Positions 25,498 through 34,281 are shown, counted from the stretch's first letter. The stretch is 64,000 nt of DNA from Enterobacter ludwigii (GCA_900068845.1 CEFQ01000003.1:186001-250000); one strand, 5' to 3'. Numbers and translations are program-made. The notes: generated from the letters alone by a model not told the origin.

Positions 25498-26646
25498 TTA
25501 CCATTCAGCAACTGAACCGTCCGGGAAACGCCACAGCGGATTGCGCCAGTCGGGGGCATTTTTACTGCGTTCAATCACCAGTTCTTCGTTAATTTCCACG
25601 CCGAGGCCCGGTTTATTTAACGGATAGAAATGACCATCATCCATTTTAAAATCGTCTTTGTTGATCACATAATCGAGCAGCTCGGCGCCCTGATTATAGT
25701 GAATACCCATGCTCTGCTCCTGGAACACCGCATTGCGTGAGACGAAGTCAACGTGCAGGCAAGCGGCCAGCGCTATCGGGCCGAGTGGGCAGTGTGGCGC
25801 CAGTGCGACATCGTAAGATTCGGCCATTGCCGCAATCTTGTAGCACTCGGTGATACCGCCCGCATGCGACAGATCGGGTTGCAGAATCGCGAGTCCACCC
25901 GCTTCCAGCACACGCTTGAACTCAAAACGCGAGAACATGCGTTCACCGGCGGCAATCGGAATGTGAGTTTGCGCCGCCAGACGCGGATAATATTCCGCCT
26001 GTTCCGCCAGCACCGGCTCCTCAATAAACAGTGGGCGATACGGTTCCAGCTCTTTGATCAGCACTTTTGCCATCGGCGCGCTGACGCGACCGTGGAAATC
26101 GAGGCCAAACTCAATCTCTTTACCAAAGGCTTCGCGGATTTGCGCCACGGTATTTACCGCGTCATCAACCTTGCGGGCGTTATCGATAATGCCCATCTCT
26201 TCGCAGCCATTGAGTTTGAAGGTATCAAAACCGATGGTGCGCAGTTTCTTGATGCCGTCAATCACATCGGCCGGACGATCGCCGCCCACCCAGCTATACG
26301 CTTTGATGCTGTCACGCACTAAGCCGCCAAGCAGTTGATAAACCGGCACGCCGAGCGCTTTGCCTTTGATATCCCACAATGCCTGATCGATACCGGCAAT
26401 TGCGCTCATCAAAATCGGTCCGCCGCGATAGAATCCCCCGCGATACATCACCTGCCATAAATCATTGATGCGTGCGGGATCCTGACCAATCAGGTATTCC
26501 GACAGCTCATGTACCGCCGCTTCCACGCTGCGGGCGCGGCCTTCAATCACCGGTTCACCCCAGCCGACGATGCCTTCGTCAGTTTCGATTTTCAGGAACA
26601 TCCAGCGCGGCGGCAGGCGGTAAGTGGTCAGTTTGGTAATTTTCAT
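25498..26646 (-). CDS. dgoD: D-galactonate dehydratase
   Basis: 382 residues, the DgoD length. It removes water from D-galactonate to give 2-keto-3-deoxygalactonate. It belongs to the mandelate racemase group of the enolase superfamily: start [20 protein letters not shown], metal ligands in [16 protein letters not shown] and AAGERMFSR, and catalytic His residues in FHGR and [13 protein letters not shown]. The start overlaps the dgoA stop by four bases. Firm. Confidence 0.97.
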   Translation of the reverse strand: MKITKLTTYRLPPRWMFLKIETDEGIVGWGEPVIEGRARSVEAAVHELSEYLIGQDPARINDLWQVMYRGGFYRGGPILMSAIAGIDQALWDIKGKALGVPVYQLLGGLVRDSIKAYSWVGGDRPADVIDGIKKLRTIGFDTFKLNGCEEMGIIDNARKVDDAVNTVAQIREAFGKEIEFGLDFHGRVSAPMAKVLIKELEPYRPLFIEEPVLAEQAEYYPRLAAQTHIPIAAGERMFSRFEFKRVLEAGGLAILQPDLSHAGGITECYKIAAMAESYDVALAPHCPLGPIALAACLHVDFVSRNAVFQEQSMGIHYNQGAELLDYVINKDDFKMDDGHFYPLNKPGLGVEINEELVIERSKNAPDWRNPLWRFPDGSVAEW

Positions 26647-27260
26647 CGTACAGCGTCCTTATATGCAACAATAAATGCGCGAGCTTGTTCCACAGTGCGC
26701 GACAACGGCTGACCGGCGCGATAAAGATCGCTGCCTAAGCCCGCGCCGATGCAGCCTGCGGCCATAAATTCATGCAAGTTTTCCGGCGTCACGCCGCCCA
26801 CCGCAAACACCGGCACCTCCGGCGGCAATACCGCTTTCAATGCTTTGATGTAGCCCGGACCAAAGGCTGACGACGGGAAAATTTTCAGCGCCTGCGCACC
26901 GGCCTGCAAGGCGGTGAACGCTTCGGTGGCGGTGGCGCAACCGGCGGCCACGATCATGCCTTTGGCTACCGCCTGGCGGATCACGGCAGCATCGGTATTC
27001 GGCGTGACGACTAATTTGCTGTTGAGCGTCGCCAGCTCATCGACCTGCGCCGGATTCAGTACCGTACCGGCACCAATCAGCGCCCTGTCACCAAAGGTTT
27101 TTACCATCGTACCAATGCTTTTCGCCCATTCCGGCGAGTTAAGCGGGATTTCAATCGCATCGAAACCCGCCTCGATCAGTGCGCCGACGTGCGCTTCAGC
27201 TTCATCCGGCGTGATACCGCGCAGAATAGCGATCAGCGGGACTTTAGTTTGCCAGGCCAT
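26643..27260 (-). CDS. dgoA: 2-dehydro-3-deoxy-6-phosphogalactonate aldolase
   Basis: 205 residues from the ATG at 27260, the E. coli length; an in-frame TTG two codons upstream sits too near the AAGGAG site. It splits 2-keto-3-deoxy-6-phosphogalactonate into pyruvate and glyceraldehyde 3-phosphate. It is a class I KDPG-type aldolase: the catalytic Glu and the phosphate site are in EIPLNSPEW and [11 protein letters not shown], and the Schiff-base Lys is in [18 protein letters not shown]. It overlaps dgoK by 17 bases and dgoD by 4. Confidence 0.96.
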   Translation of the reverse strand: MAWQTKVPLIAILRGITPDEAEAHVGALIEAGFDAIEIPLNSPEWAKSIGTMVKTFGDRALIGAGTVLNPAQVDELATLNSKLVVTPNTDAAVIRQAVAKGMIVAAGCATATEAFTALQAGAQALKIFPSSAFGPGYIKALKAVLPPEVPVFAVGGVTPENLHEFMAAGCIGAGLGSDLYRAGQPLSRTVEQARAFIVAYKDAVR

Positions 27261-28122
27261 TTGCAATACTCCTTATTCCGTGCTGGAAAGCGCGATCGCC
27301 TGCCAGCGTGACTGAATCCACACCGATAAACTGCAGCGCCTGTTGATAGCGTTGCGCCAGCGCGCTACCGGCAATAATGGTGATCGGTTGGCTGCCGATG
27401 TCGGCATGTTGCGTCATCAGCGCCACTTCGTGACCAATCAGCAATCCTGAAAGGAAATCGCTGATATGGCGGCGATCGCGTGCGCCGAGCACATGTGAAG
27501 CACGCACTTCAAACAGCCGCGACAAGATGGAGGCATCGTGACTTCCCACCTGCACGCCCTCACGGAAGGCTGCGGCGTTCTCTTCCTGTTCCGGCAATCC
27601 GGCACCAATCAACGACTGCCTGAGCAGCAGATGATGCAATTCACCGGTCATCACGGTGCGGAAATCCAGCACGCGATCCTGCTCCACCTGCACCCATTTG
27701 GCGTGCGTGCCGGGCATTACGTAGAGCGACGCCGGTTGCAATTCAATAGCACCGAGCAGTTGCGTCTCTTCACCGCGCATCACGTTGTAGTTGTCGTCAC
27801 GTTCGACGCTCAATCCCGGCACGATCCACGCTTTATCTTCGACGCGCGTCAGGCGGCTGGCGATCTCACCCAATGAAACCGGGCAGGAAAGATACGGCAC
27901 CGACAGCCAGCCGGCGTTGCTGCCCACCATGCCCGCCATCACCACCGGCACTTCGTTGACGGGCCAGCCATCGGTGACGCTGGCAAAGACGTCGGCAGGC
28001 GTGCGATCGCCAAGGCGCGTGACGCCAGCTTCTGAACGGCGCTCATCGATGCAAACGCCGTCTTGATAATGCCAGGCGCGTAGGTTGGTCGAACCCCAAT
28101 CAATCGCGATATAGCGGGTCAC
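27244..28122 (-). CDS. dgoK: 2-dehydro-3-deoxygalactonokinase
   Basis: 292 residues, the E. coli DgoK length. It phosphorylates 2-keto-3-deoxygalactonate at the 6 position before the aldolase step. The N-terminal block YIAIDWGSTNLRAWHYQDG is the phosphate-binding segment of this family, followed by VVMAGMVGSNAGW and VMPGTHAKWVQ. It overlaps dgoR by 4 bases and dgoA by 17, so the four enzymes and regulator form one tightly coupled unit. Confidence 0.95.
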   Translation of the reverse strand: MTRYIAIDWGSTNLRAWHYQDGVCIDERRSEAGVTRLGDRTPADVFASVTDGWPVNEVPVVMAGMVGSNAGWLSVPYLSCPVSLGEIASRLTRVEDKAWIVPGLSVERDDNYNVMRGEETQLLGAIELQPASLYVMPGTHAKWVQVEQDRVLDFRTVMTGELHHLLLRQSLIGAGLPEQEENAAAFREGVQVGSHDASILSRLFEVRASHVLGARDRRHISDFLSGLLIGHEVALMTQHADIGSQPITIIAGSALAQRYQQALQFIGVDSVTLAGDRAFQHGIRSIANGLAN

Positions 28123-28817
28123 ATAATCTCCTTGAGTCGGGCGGTTGAGCTGGCAATCATCGCTTTCGCTGCCTGCTCCGCCGCATCGCCATCCTGATGT
28201 CGAATGGCATCGAACAGCGCCTTATGTTCGGCGAGCGTGCGCGGCATATTGCCCTCATCCGCCATGTAGGTTTGCGCAAACACCGCTTTTTGCAGCTGGC
28301 TGATCGCCACGTTGAGCTGCTGCAACACCGGGTTATGCACCGAATTCAATACCGCTTCGTGATAGCGAATATCTGCTTCGTTAAACGCTTCACGATTGAG
28401 GTGATTCGCCACCATGTCGTTATAGGCCAGCTCAATCGCGGCCAAATCGCTTGAGGTGGCGCGTTCCGCCGACCAACGTGCGATCTGTGGCTCCACCAGC
28501 ACACGCACTTCGTTCATTGCGGCAATCAGACGCGGGTCTTGATCGTGTGCCAGCGCCCACTGCAATACGTCGCTATCCAGATAATTCCACTGGTTGCGCG
28601 GCGTGACGAACGCCCCGCGATAACGCTTCATCTCCATCAACCGCTTAGCCATGAGTGAACGAAACACTTCGCGGATGATGTTGCGTGAGGTACTGAAGCG
28701 TTCACACAATTCCGCTTCGGCTGGCAGCGCCGCACCCGGCACAAACTTCCCGGCTACAATCTCTTCACCGAGCGTCAGGATGATGCGCTCTGTTTTGCTT
28801 AAGGGTTCTTGCGTCAT
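28119..28817 (-). CDS. dgoR: GntR/FadR-family regulator DgoR
   Basis: 232 residues. Residues 8-75 are a GntR winged helix (ERIILTLGEEIVAGKFVPGA, ERFSTSRNIIREVFRSLMA); residues 90-230 are an all-helical FCD ligand domain with metal-binding His positions (RYHEAVLNSVHNP, LAEHKALFDAI). DgoR represses the dgo operon until D-galactonate binds. It is the first gene of dgoRKADT. Paired palindromes at 28889-28920 upstream are the likely binding sites. Confidence 0.94.
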   Translation of the reverse strand: MTQEPLSKTERIILTLGEEIVAGKFVPGAALPAEAELCERFSTSRNIIREVFRSLMAKRLMEMKRYRGAFVTPRNQWNYLDSDVLQWALAHDQDPRLIAAMNEVRVLVEPQIARWSAERATSSDLAAIELAYNDMVANHLNREAFNEADIRYHEAVLNSVHNPVLQQLNVAISQLQKAVFAQTYMADEGNMPRTLAEHKALFDAIRHQDGDAAEQAAKAMIASSTARLKEIM

Positions 28818-28888
28818 GATGTTCCATTGATTGAAAGACGGTAGCGCATCAGATTACTGCTTTCACTGCGCCAAGCCTATGCCGCCGA

Positions 28889-28920
28889 TTGTAGTACCAT
28901 CAAGCATGGTTGTACTACAA
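28889..28920. promoter_or_regulatory. Paired operator-like palindromes upstream of dgoR
   Basis: TTGTAGTACCA at 28889-28899 and TTGTACTACAA at 28910-28920 are two copies of the palindrome TTGTAnTACAA, the second perfect and the first with one mismatch. Their centres are 21 bases apart, two helical turns. FadR-type GntR dimers bind such sites, so these are probably DgoR operators. Confidence 0.7.
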
Positions 28921-28963
28921 TACGGATCACAAAATAGACAATACGTGTGCGAGAACCCGTTGA

Positions 28964-29029
28964 GGTCGCCATTAATGGCGACCCTACGATAGTTAGTTCG
29001 GGCTTGTAGGGTCGCCATTTATGGCGACC
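28964..29029. repeat. Two REP-like palindromes facing each other, copies 5 and 6
   Basis: Copy 5 (28964-28987) is GGTCGCCATTAATGGCGACC plus CTAC; copy 6 (29006-29029) is GTAGGGTCGCCATTTATGGC plus GACC. They are in opposite orientation, 18 bases apart, between yidA and dgoR. This paired form is typical of REP elements assembled into mosaics. Confidence 0.87.
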
Positions 29030-29059
29030 AAAAACAGCGTGAGGAGAAATAAGAAAGGG

Positions 29060-29869
29060 TTACAACACCAGCTCTTCAATGGCGTGCGCTACGCCGTCTT
29101 CCATGTTGGTTTTGGTAATGAACTGCGCGATTTTCTTGACCGAATCAATGGCATTGCCCATTGCTACGCCAGTTCCCGCGTACTCAATCATCGCCAGATC
29201 GTTTTCCTGATCGCCAATCGCCATCACTTCCTCACGCGCCAGGCCAAGTTTCTCTGCCAGCATTTTCACGCCTTGTCCTTTATTGACGCGTGAATCAAGA
29301 ATTTCGAGATAATAAGGCGCACTTTTGAGAATGGTGTAACTGTCGCGTGCCTGCTGCGGTAAGCGCTGAATAGCGGCGTCCAGCAGATCGGGTTTGTCGA
29401 TCATCATCAGCTTAGGAAAACGCGTGGCGCGATCCATCTCCTCAACGGAGCGGTAACGCACTGGAATGCCGGTCAAACTCGCTTCGTGAATGGTGAATTC
29501 ACTGATGTCTTTATTCGGCGTATAGAGGAAGGATTTATCGAAGGCCTGGAAGTGCACGCCAAGATCGCGCGCTAACTGTTCGATATACAGGTAATCGTCA
29601 AAACCCAGGGTAATTTCCGCCACACATTCGCCATCATTGGCGCGATGCACCAGCGCACCGTTGTAACTGATGCAGTATTGGCCTTCATCAACCAGGTTCA
29701 GTTCCATCAGATAACGCTGAATGCCGACCAAGGGACGACCGGTGGTCAGTACCACCATGACGCCTTTCTTGTGCGCACGCTCAATGGCAGATTTAACGGC
29801 GGGCGTGATCTCGTGCTGTGGATTAAGCAGCGTGCCGTCCATATCGATTGCTACCAGTTTTATTGCCAT
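29060..29869 (-). CDS. yidA: Sugar-phosphatase YidA (HAD superfamily, Cof type)
   Basis: 269 residues. A Mg-dependent HAD phosphatase of subclass IIB acting on sugar phosphates such as erythrose 4-phosphate. Motif I is AIDMDGTLL with nucleophile Asp9 and acid Asp11; motif II is LTTGRP; motif IV is GDQENDLAMIEYAG. GAGGA precedes the start. It lies between dgo and the gyrB side as in E. coli, although yidB and yidX are not present. Confidence 0.95.
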   Translation of the reverse strand: MAIKLVAIDMDGTLLNPQHEITPAVKSAIERAHKKGVMVVLTTGRPLVGIQRYLMELNLVDEGQYCISYNGALVHRANDGECVAEITLGFDDYLYIEQLARDLGVHFQAFDKSFLYTPNKDISEFTIHEASLTGIPVRYRSVEEMDRATRFPKLMMIDKPDLLDAAIQRLPQQARDSYTILKSAPYYLEILDSRVNKGQGVKMLAEKLGLAREEVMAIGDQENDLAMIEYAGTGVAMGNAIDSVKKIAQFITKTNMEDGVAHAIEELVL

Positions 29870-29964
29870 AACGTCCTCGTTGAGTCAGGGTTTTAATCAA
29901 TGCTAGCGCGATTCAGCTCACATTGACCAGTTTCGCACCTGACTTCAGATTTTTCCCGCGCAAA

Positions 29965-29993
29965 GAAAAAAGGCCATCACGCAAATGATGGCC
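29965..29993 (-). terminator. Terminator after the MXKDX-repeat gene
   Basis: On the minus strand GGGCCATCATTTGCGTGATG closes as a GGCCATCA/TGATGGCC stem, followed by a run of six T. It lies about 27 bases after the stop of the repeat-protein gene. Confidence 0.88.
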
Positions 29994-30020
29994 CGGCATA
30001 CATGGAGTTAGAGGATGATC

Positions 30021-30335
30021 TTAGTGGCTCATGGCGTCTTTTTTCATGCCCATTTCATCTTTCTTCATGGCATCTTTCTTCATGCCCATCTCATCTTTGT
30101 GCATGCCGTCTTTCTTCATGCCCATCTCGTCTTTCTTCATGGCATCTTTCTTCATGCCCATCTCATCTTTGTGCATGCCGTCTTTCTTCATGCCCATTTC
30201 GTCTTTCTTCATGGCATCTTTTTTCATGCCCATTTCATCTTTTTTCATGGCATCTTTGCCCATGCTGTCAGCAGCATAAGCAACAGACATGGTCATCATT
30301 GAAGCGATAAAGGTTGCTACGATTACATTTTTCAT
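30021..30335 (-). CDS. Methionine-rich periplasmic MXKDX pentapeptide-repeat protein
   Basis: 104 residues: a signal peptide (VIVATFIASMMTMSVAYA, cleavage expected after Ala21), then about 83 residues built almost only from MKKDx and MGMKKD units, with 20 Met among them. It belongs by pattern to the pentapeptide MXKDX repeat proteins. In Azospira a similar Met-rich peptide, MrpX, soaks up hypochlorite in the periplasm and is repaired by a YedY-type reductase; here a YedY-like gene lies 68 bases upstream on the same strand. AAGGAAA precedes the ATG and a strong terminator follows. The DNA repeats make copy-number change by slippage likely. Metal binding is an alternative role. Confidence 0.85.
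   Translation of the reverse strand: MKNVIVATFIASMMTMSVAYAADSMGKDAMKKDEMGMKKDAMKKDEMGMKKDGMHKDEMGMKKDAMKKDEMGMKKDGMHKDEMGMKKDAMKKDEMGMKKDAMSH
30031..30246. repeat. Six 36-bp tandem repeats inside the MXKDX gene
   Basis: Six in-frame 36-bp units encode 12 residues each. Units alternate between forms ending in KKD and HKD codons, giving a 72-bp higher-order period in the centre, and a degenerate partial unit follows. There are no unique spacers, so this is not a CRISPR array. Confidence 0.9.
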
Positions 30336-30403
30336 AGGGTGTTTCCTTACAGTTTTTGAGGTTTACAAAAGGTGTTGGCGCAATAAGGCACCGAGTTAAA
30401 GGA

Positions 30404-31192
30404 TCAGCTTCCGCCGAACCAGTTGTAGCCTTCGTCTTCCCAGTAACCACCGGTATAACGATTGGTTATTTCAATCACCTGAATGTGCTTCGGATTTTTG
30501 TATCCCAGCTTGGTGGGAATCCGTATTTTCATCGGATAACCGTATTCAGGTGGCAGAATGCGTCCATCCCAGCTTAACGCCATGATGGTTTGTGGATGCA
30601 GCGCCGATGCCATATCAATGCTGGTGTAGTAATCATCTGCGCACTTAAAGCTGACGTATTTGGCGCGGGTATCCGCACCAATCAGCTTGAGGAAATCGGC
30701 AAAACGCACGCCGCCCCAGCGCCCAATTTCGCTCCAGCCTTCTACGCAAATATGGCGAGTAATCTGATCCACCTGCTGCATGTTGTAGAGTTCTGGCAGC
30801 GACCAGCTGCGTTTATCATTCACCCGCCCGGCAATCTCCAGACGCCATTGGTCGCCATTGATCTGCGGAATATCCTCCTCACCATAAAAAGCGTTAAACG
30901 GGAAGGCGGATGAAATGCGATCGGCGCTGTATTCCGGTGACAGATTGGCGGGATTAAACAGCCAGCTCTGCACGCGGTCGTTAAAGCGAGAAAAGGTATT
31001 CAGCACGCTATCAACATCCGGTTTATCACTGAGATCGCAGCCGGTTAGCATCACCACGCCGCCCAACGTTAAACCCTGACGCAAAAAGTGGCGACGTGAG
31101 GCAGAATCCAGTTTGCGCGCCAGTAACTGCTGCGCCTCTTTAACTAAGGCATCCGCATCGCTGGGGGAAAGATCGACATTTATTTTTTTCAT
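30404..31192 (-). CDS. YedY-like molybdopterin oxidoreductase, Tat lipoprotein
   Basis: 262 residues from the ATG at 31192, after AAGGAG. The N-terminus has a twin-arginine stretch (SRRHFLRQGLTLGG) running into a lipobox LTGC, predicting export folded with cofactor by Tat and lipid anchoring. Residues 95-240 form the molybdopterin-binding domain, with the Mo-ligand Cys near residue 149 in HICVEGWSEIGRWGGVRF. It is shorter than E. coli MsrP (YedY), the periplasmic methionine sulfoxide reductase. It starts 10 bases after the cytochrome gene, its likely electron donor. Repair of oxidised Met in the downstream Met-rich peptide is a plausible job; another substrate cannot be excluded. Confidence 0.82.
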   Translation of the reverse strand: MKKINVDLSPSDADALVKEAQQLLARKLDSASRRHFLRQGLTLGGVVMLTGCDLSDKPDVDSVLNTFSRFNDRVQSWLFNPANLSPEYSADRISSAFPFNAFYGEEDIPQINGDQWRLEIAGRVNDKRSWSLPELYNMQQVDQITRHICVEGWSEIGRWGGVRFADFLKLIGADTRAKYVSFKCADDYYTSIDMASALHPQTIMALSWDGRILPPEYGYPMKIRIPTKLGYKNPKHIQVIEITNRYTGGYWEDEGYNWFGGS

Positions 31193-31202
31193 TTCGCTCT
31201 CC

Positions 31203-31820
31203 TTAGCGTCCGCGCAACATGGCAAGCAGGGTTTTCGGTACCAGCGCGACCATCAATAGATGAACCGCCACAAAACCCACTAGCGCCGACATAGCATAAA
31301 AATGGATGTATCGAGCCGCTTCATAGCCGCCGAGGAGATCGCGCAACAATCCAAACTGCACCGATTTCCACAACACCAGTCCTGACAGCACCAGCAGCAG
31401 GCAAATCACCACCACAAACAGATAGGCTGCGCGCTGAACATGGTTGTATTGGCGGAGATCCGCATGAGCCAGTTTGCCTTTCAGAGCATTGGCAGCATCG
31501 TGGAACAATCCGCGTAAATTTAACGGCAGAAACTTCTTAGCAAAGCGGCCGGTAATCAGGTTCATCGTCAGATAAACCGCGCCATTCGCGGCAAAAATCC
31601 ACATGGCAGCAAAATGCCACTGCAAGGCGCCACCTAACCATCCGCCGAGGGTGATCTCGCCAGGAAAATAAAAGTCGAACAGGGGCGAAGCGTTATAAAT
31701 GCGCCATCCACTCAGCGTCATAATCACAATGGCGGCGGCATTCATCCAGTGACAAACCCGCAGCCAGCCGGGATGGATAACGACTGAACGTCCTGGTTTT
31801 TCATCCATCTGCATTTCCAT
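31203..31820 (-). CDS. Cytochrome b561-type membrane subunit
   Basis: 205 residues with four clear membrane helices (near 28-48, 65-90, 125-150 and 168-195). Haem-ligand His candidates are in VCHWMNAAAIVIM, LQWHFAAMW and IHFYAMSALVGFVAVH. This is the cytochrome b561/Ni-hydrogenase type fold that takes electrons from quinol to periplasmic enzymes. It differs from MsrQ (YedZ), which has more helices, so the pair is not a standard MsrPQ. It is the first gene of the unit cytochrome-molybdoenzyme-MXKDX peptide. Confidence 0.82.
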   Translation of the reverse strand: MEMQMDEKPGRSVVIHPGWLRVCHWMNAAAIVIMTLSGWRIYNASPLFDFYFPGEITLGGWLGGALQWHFAAMWIFAANGAVYLTMNLITGRFAKKFLPLNLRGLFHDAANALKGKLAHADLRQYNHVQRAAYLFVVVICLLLVLSGLVLWKSVQFGLLRDLLGGYEAARYIHFYAMSALVGFVAVHLLMVALVPKTLLAMLRGR

Positions 31821-32050
31821 TTACTCGTTCCTTCCGTTTAGTCAGGGCGCATTCTGCCGCCAGGGCATCGGGTTTCATGACAAGAAATGTCTCAATAACG
31901 GCATGAGCGCATTCGCACCGCGCCACTAATTCAATCCGTTTCTGACCCGAGCAACCCAGACCGCAGTGCTATGGTGCTGCGTTCCTGTTCACCAAAGCAT
32001 CACGTGGAGTTAAACAAAAAGTGAAAACTCAGCGGCGAAGGAAGCGGTAA

Positions 32051-32065
32051 CATTACTTAATAATG
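32051..32065. promoter_or_regulatory. Inverted repeat in the divergent promoter region
   Basis: CATTACTTAATAATG is CATTA/TAATG around CTTAA, 16 bases before the response-regulator start. It may be a regulator site or promoter part. The 31821-32081 region has no other gene and must hold the promoters of both divergent units. Confidence 0.35.
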
Positions 32066-32081
32066 CGATACGGAATGGATG

Positions 32082-32792
32082 ATGAACGACGCAAAAAAAC
32101 TCCTTATTGTCGAAGATGATGGCGGTATCGCCGACGTTCTTCGTTTGAATCTTCAGGATGAAGGTTATGCGGTGACGCATGCTGCTGACGGTCTTCTGGC
32201 GCTAAAACTGTTGGAAGCACAGCACTGGGACGCCCTGATTCTTGACCTGATGTTGCCTGGCGTTGATGGTCTGGAGATCTGTCGTCGCGCACGCACCATG
32301 AAGCGCTACACGCCGATCATTATGATCAGCGCCCGCTCTAGCGAAGTGCACCGCGTCTTGGGTCTTGAATTGGGTGCCGATGACTATTTGCCGAAGCCCT
32401 TTTCGATGATTGAGCTGATAGCGCGGCTCAAAGCGCTGTTCCGCCGCCAGGAAGCGATGAACATGAATTCGCGCATGGAAGCGGGAACCTTACAACTTGA
32501 TGCCTTAACGATTGATCCCATGGCGCGGGAAGTGTGGATGCACGATAAGCCGATAAATCTGACGCCACGTGAGTTTGATCTGCTTTACCACTTCGCCAAA
32601 AACCCGGGAAAAGTATTTTCCCGCCTTAATCTGCTCAATCAGGTTTGGGGCTATCAGCACGATGGTTATGAACATACCGTCAATACGCATATCAACCGCT
32701 TACGGTTGAAAATTGAAGATAATCCAACTGAACCGCACTACATTCTGACGGTGTGGGGAAAAGGCTATAAATTTTCGCTGCCGGCTAATTAG
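32082..32792 (+). CDS. OmpR/PhoB-family response regulator
   Basis: 236 residues from the second of two adjacent ATGs (32079 and 32082); GGA at 32072 is better spaced for the second. Residues 5-120 are the receiver domain: acidic pair in LIVEDDGG, phospho-acceptor Asp near residue 54 in LILDLMLPG, and the Lys in DDYLPKPFS. Residues 135-232 are a winged helix (NLTPREFDLLYHFAKNPGKV, HTVNTHINRLRLKIE). It is followed 7 bases later by its histidine kinase and reads away from the cytochrome-molybdoenzyme unit, which it probably controls. Confidence 0.9.
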   Translation: MNDAKKLLIVEDDGGIADVLRLNLQDEGYAVTHAADGLLALKLLEAQHWDALILDLMLPGVDGLEICRRARTMKRYTPIIMISARSSEVHRVLGLELGADDYLPKPFSMIELIARLKALFRRQEAMNMNSRMEAGTLQLDALTIDPMAREVWMHDKPINLTPREFDLLYHFAKNPGKVFSRLNLLNQVWGYQHDGYEHTVNTHINRLRLKIEDNPTEPHYILTVWGKGYKFSLPAN

Positions 32793-32799
32793 GTTCTTA

Positions 32800-34275
32800 A
32801 TGATGAAACGCCTGACACTCAGCCAGCGCCTGGCGCTGGTTTTCGCTTCTTTGCTGTTGCTCTGTACATTGTTGTCAGGCTGGATGCAGATTCGCATTAA
32901 CGCGCAATACGGTAGCGCGGTGGTGCAACGCTTATCCGATGGTCTGGCGCGGCATATCATTAGTACCAATCCCAATATGATTGGCGTGCAGGGTGTGAAC
33001 CTGCCACTGATGAAGGTGCTGTTTAAGGATTTGATGGTGCTTAATCCCAGCGTAGAGGTCTATCTGCTCGATTTGCAGGGCAATATTCTTGCCGATGCCG
33101 CCCCACCCAATCATATTAAACGCACCAGAGTGAGTCTTGCGCCGATTCATTCGCAGCTTCATGGCGCCTCATCGCCAATCTACGGCGACGATCCGCGTAA
33201 TCTGAAGGAGAAGAAGGTCTTTAGCGCCGCTCCGGTTTCGCTAAATGGTCAACCTGCCGGTTATCTTTACGTGATTTTGCAGGGAGAGAATTATCACCAA
33301 CTGGCGCAGGAAGCGCAGATCGATACCCTGATGCGCACCTCATTTTGGTCTTCCTTGCTGGTGGTGTTATTTGGTCTGACAGCGGGCGCAGTGGCGTTTA
33401 GCTTAATCACTCGTCCAATACGCCAGCTTACGCAGCGCGTGCGTCAGCTTAATCGTGACGATATGGCCGAGATAAAAAAACTGGCTGAACTGCCGTTGCC
33501 ACAGGCGCAGGAGAAGGATGAGGTGAGTTTGCTGCAAGGCGCCTTTGTTGGCATGGCGCGACGCGTCGCCTTTCAGTGGGAAAAACTGACCTATCAGGAC
33601 CAGCTGCGCCGCGATTTTGTCGCCAATATCTCGCACGACCTGCGCACGCCGCTGACCACCTTACATGGCTATCTCGAAACCTTGCTGTATAAATCAGACA
33701 GCCTCAAATCAGCCGATAGCCAGCGTTATTTGCACATTGCGCTTTCGCAAAGCCAGAAAGTCAGCATGCTGGCGCAGCAGCTTTTTGAACTGGCGCAGCT
33801 GGAATATGGCGTGATTAAGCCCAATCGCGAAAATTTCAGCCTGTCGGAGCTGGCTTACGATGTGATGCAGAAATTTGAGTTAATGGCCAGTACGCGCCAT
33901 ATCCGCTTTGTGGTGGATATGCCGGAACAGCTGCCGCAGGTTTATGCGGATGTTTCGATGATCGATCGGGTGTTGACCAATCTTTTCGACAATGCCATCA
34001 AATATACGCCGGAAGCAGGAATCATCGAGGTAACGTTACGTAGCACCGATCGCGAGGTTGAAGTGAGTCTGAAAGATTCCGGGCCAGGTATTCCTGAACA
34101 TCTTCGTGCGACCTTATTTGAACGTCCATCGGCGTTAACCCACGCCAGCACGCGCAAAAACAGCGGTGGGCTGGGTTTGATGGTGGTGCGCCGCATCCTG
34201 CAACTGCATGAGCGTGATATTCGGCTGGATGAACAAGCATCGGGCGCGTGCTTCCGCTTCTCCGTCCCCCGCTGA
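32800..34275 (+). CDS. Sensor histidine kinase (HAMP-HisKA-HATPase)
   Basis: 491 residues. Helix 1 covers about residues 8-30, a periplasmic sensing region about 31-182, and helix 2 about 183-205. A HAMP linker follows (TRPIRQLTQRVRQL). The HisKA box is FVANISHDLRTPLTTLHGY with the phospho-accepting His near residue 278; ATP-binding boxes are NLFDNAIKYTP, DSGPGIPEH and GGLGLMVVRRIL. The periplasmic sensor is not of a type I can name. With its regulator it forms a two-gene operon ended by a strong terminator. An envelope or oxidant signal fits the divergent redox genes. Confidence 0.9.
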   Translation: MMKRLTLSQRLALVFASLLLLCTLLSGWMQIRINAQYGSAVVQRLSDGLARHIISTNPNMIGVQGVNLPLMKVLFKDLMVLNPSVEVYLLDLQGNILADAAPPNHIKRTRVSLAPIHSQLHGASSPIYGDDPRNLKEKKVFSAAPVSLNGQPAGYLYVILQGENYHQLAQEAQIDTLMRTSFWSSLLVVLFGLTAGAVAFSLITRPIRQLTQRVRQLNRDDMAEIKKLAELPLPQAQEKDEVSLLQGAFVGMARRVAFQWEKLTYQDQLRRDFVANISHDLRTPLTTLHGYLETLLYKSDSLKSADSQRYLHIALSQSQKVSMLAQQLFELAQLEYGVIKPNRENFSLSELAYDVMQKFELMASTRHIRFVVDMPEQLPQVYADVSMIDRVLTNLFDNAIKYTPEAGIIEVTLRSTDREVEVSLKDSGPGIPEHLRATLFERPSALTHASTRKNSGGLGLMVVRRILQLHERDIRLDEQASGACFRFSVPR

Positions 34276-34281
34276 AAACAA

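Noticed and set aside
30031..30246. Direct repeats resembling a CRISPR array
   Set aside because: The units follow one another without unique spacers and encode protein repeats.
30002..30310. Three long plus-strand frames over the MXKDX gene
   Set aside because: They arise because the 36-bp repeats lack stops in several frames. Only the minus-strand frame has a ribosome binding site, signal peptide and terminator.
31203..31820. Calling the cytochrome gene msrQ (yedZ)
   Set aside because: Four helices and the b561-type His pattern differ from the MsrQ ferric-reductase-like fold, so only a general name is used.
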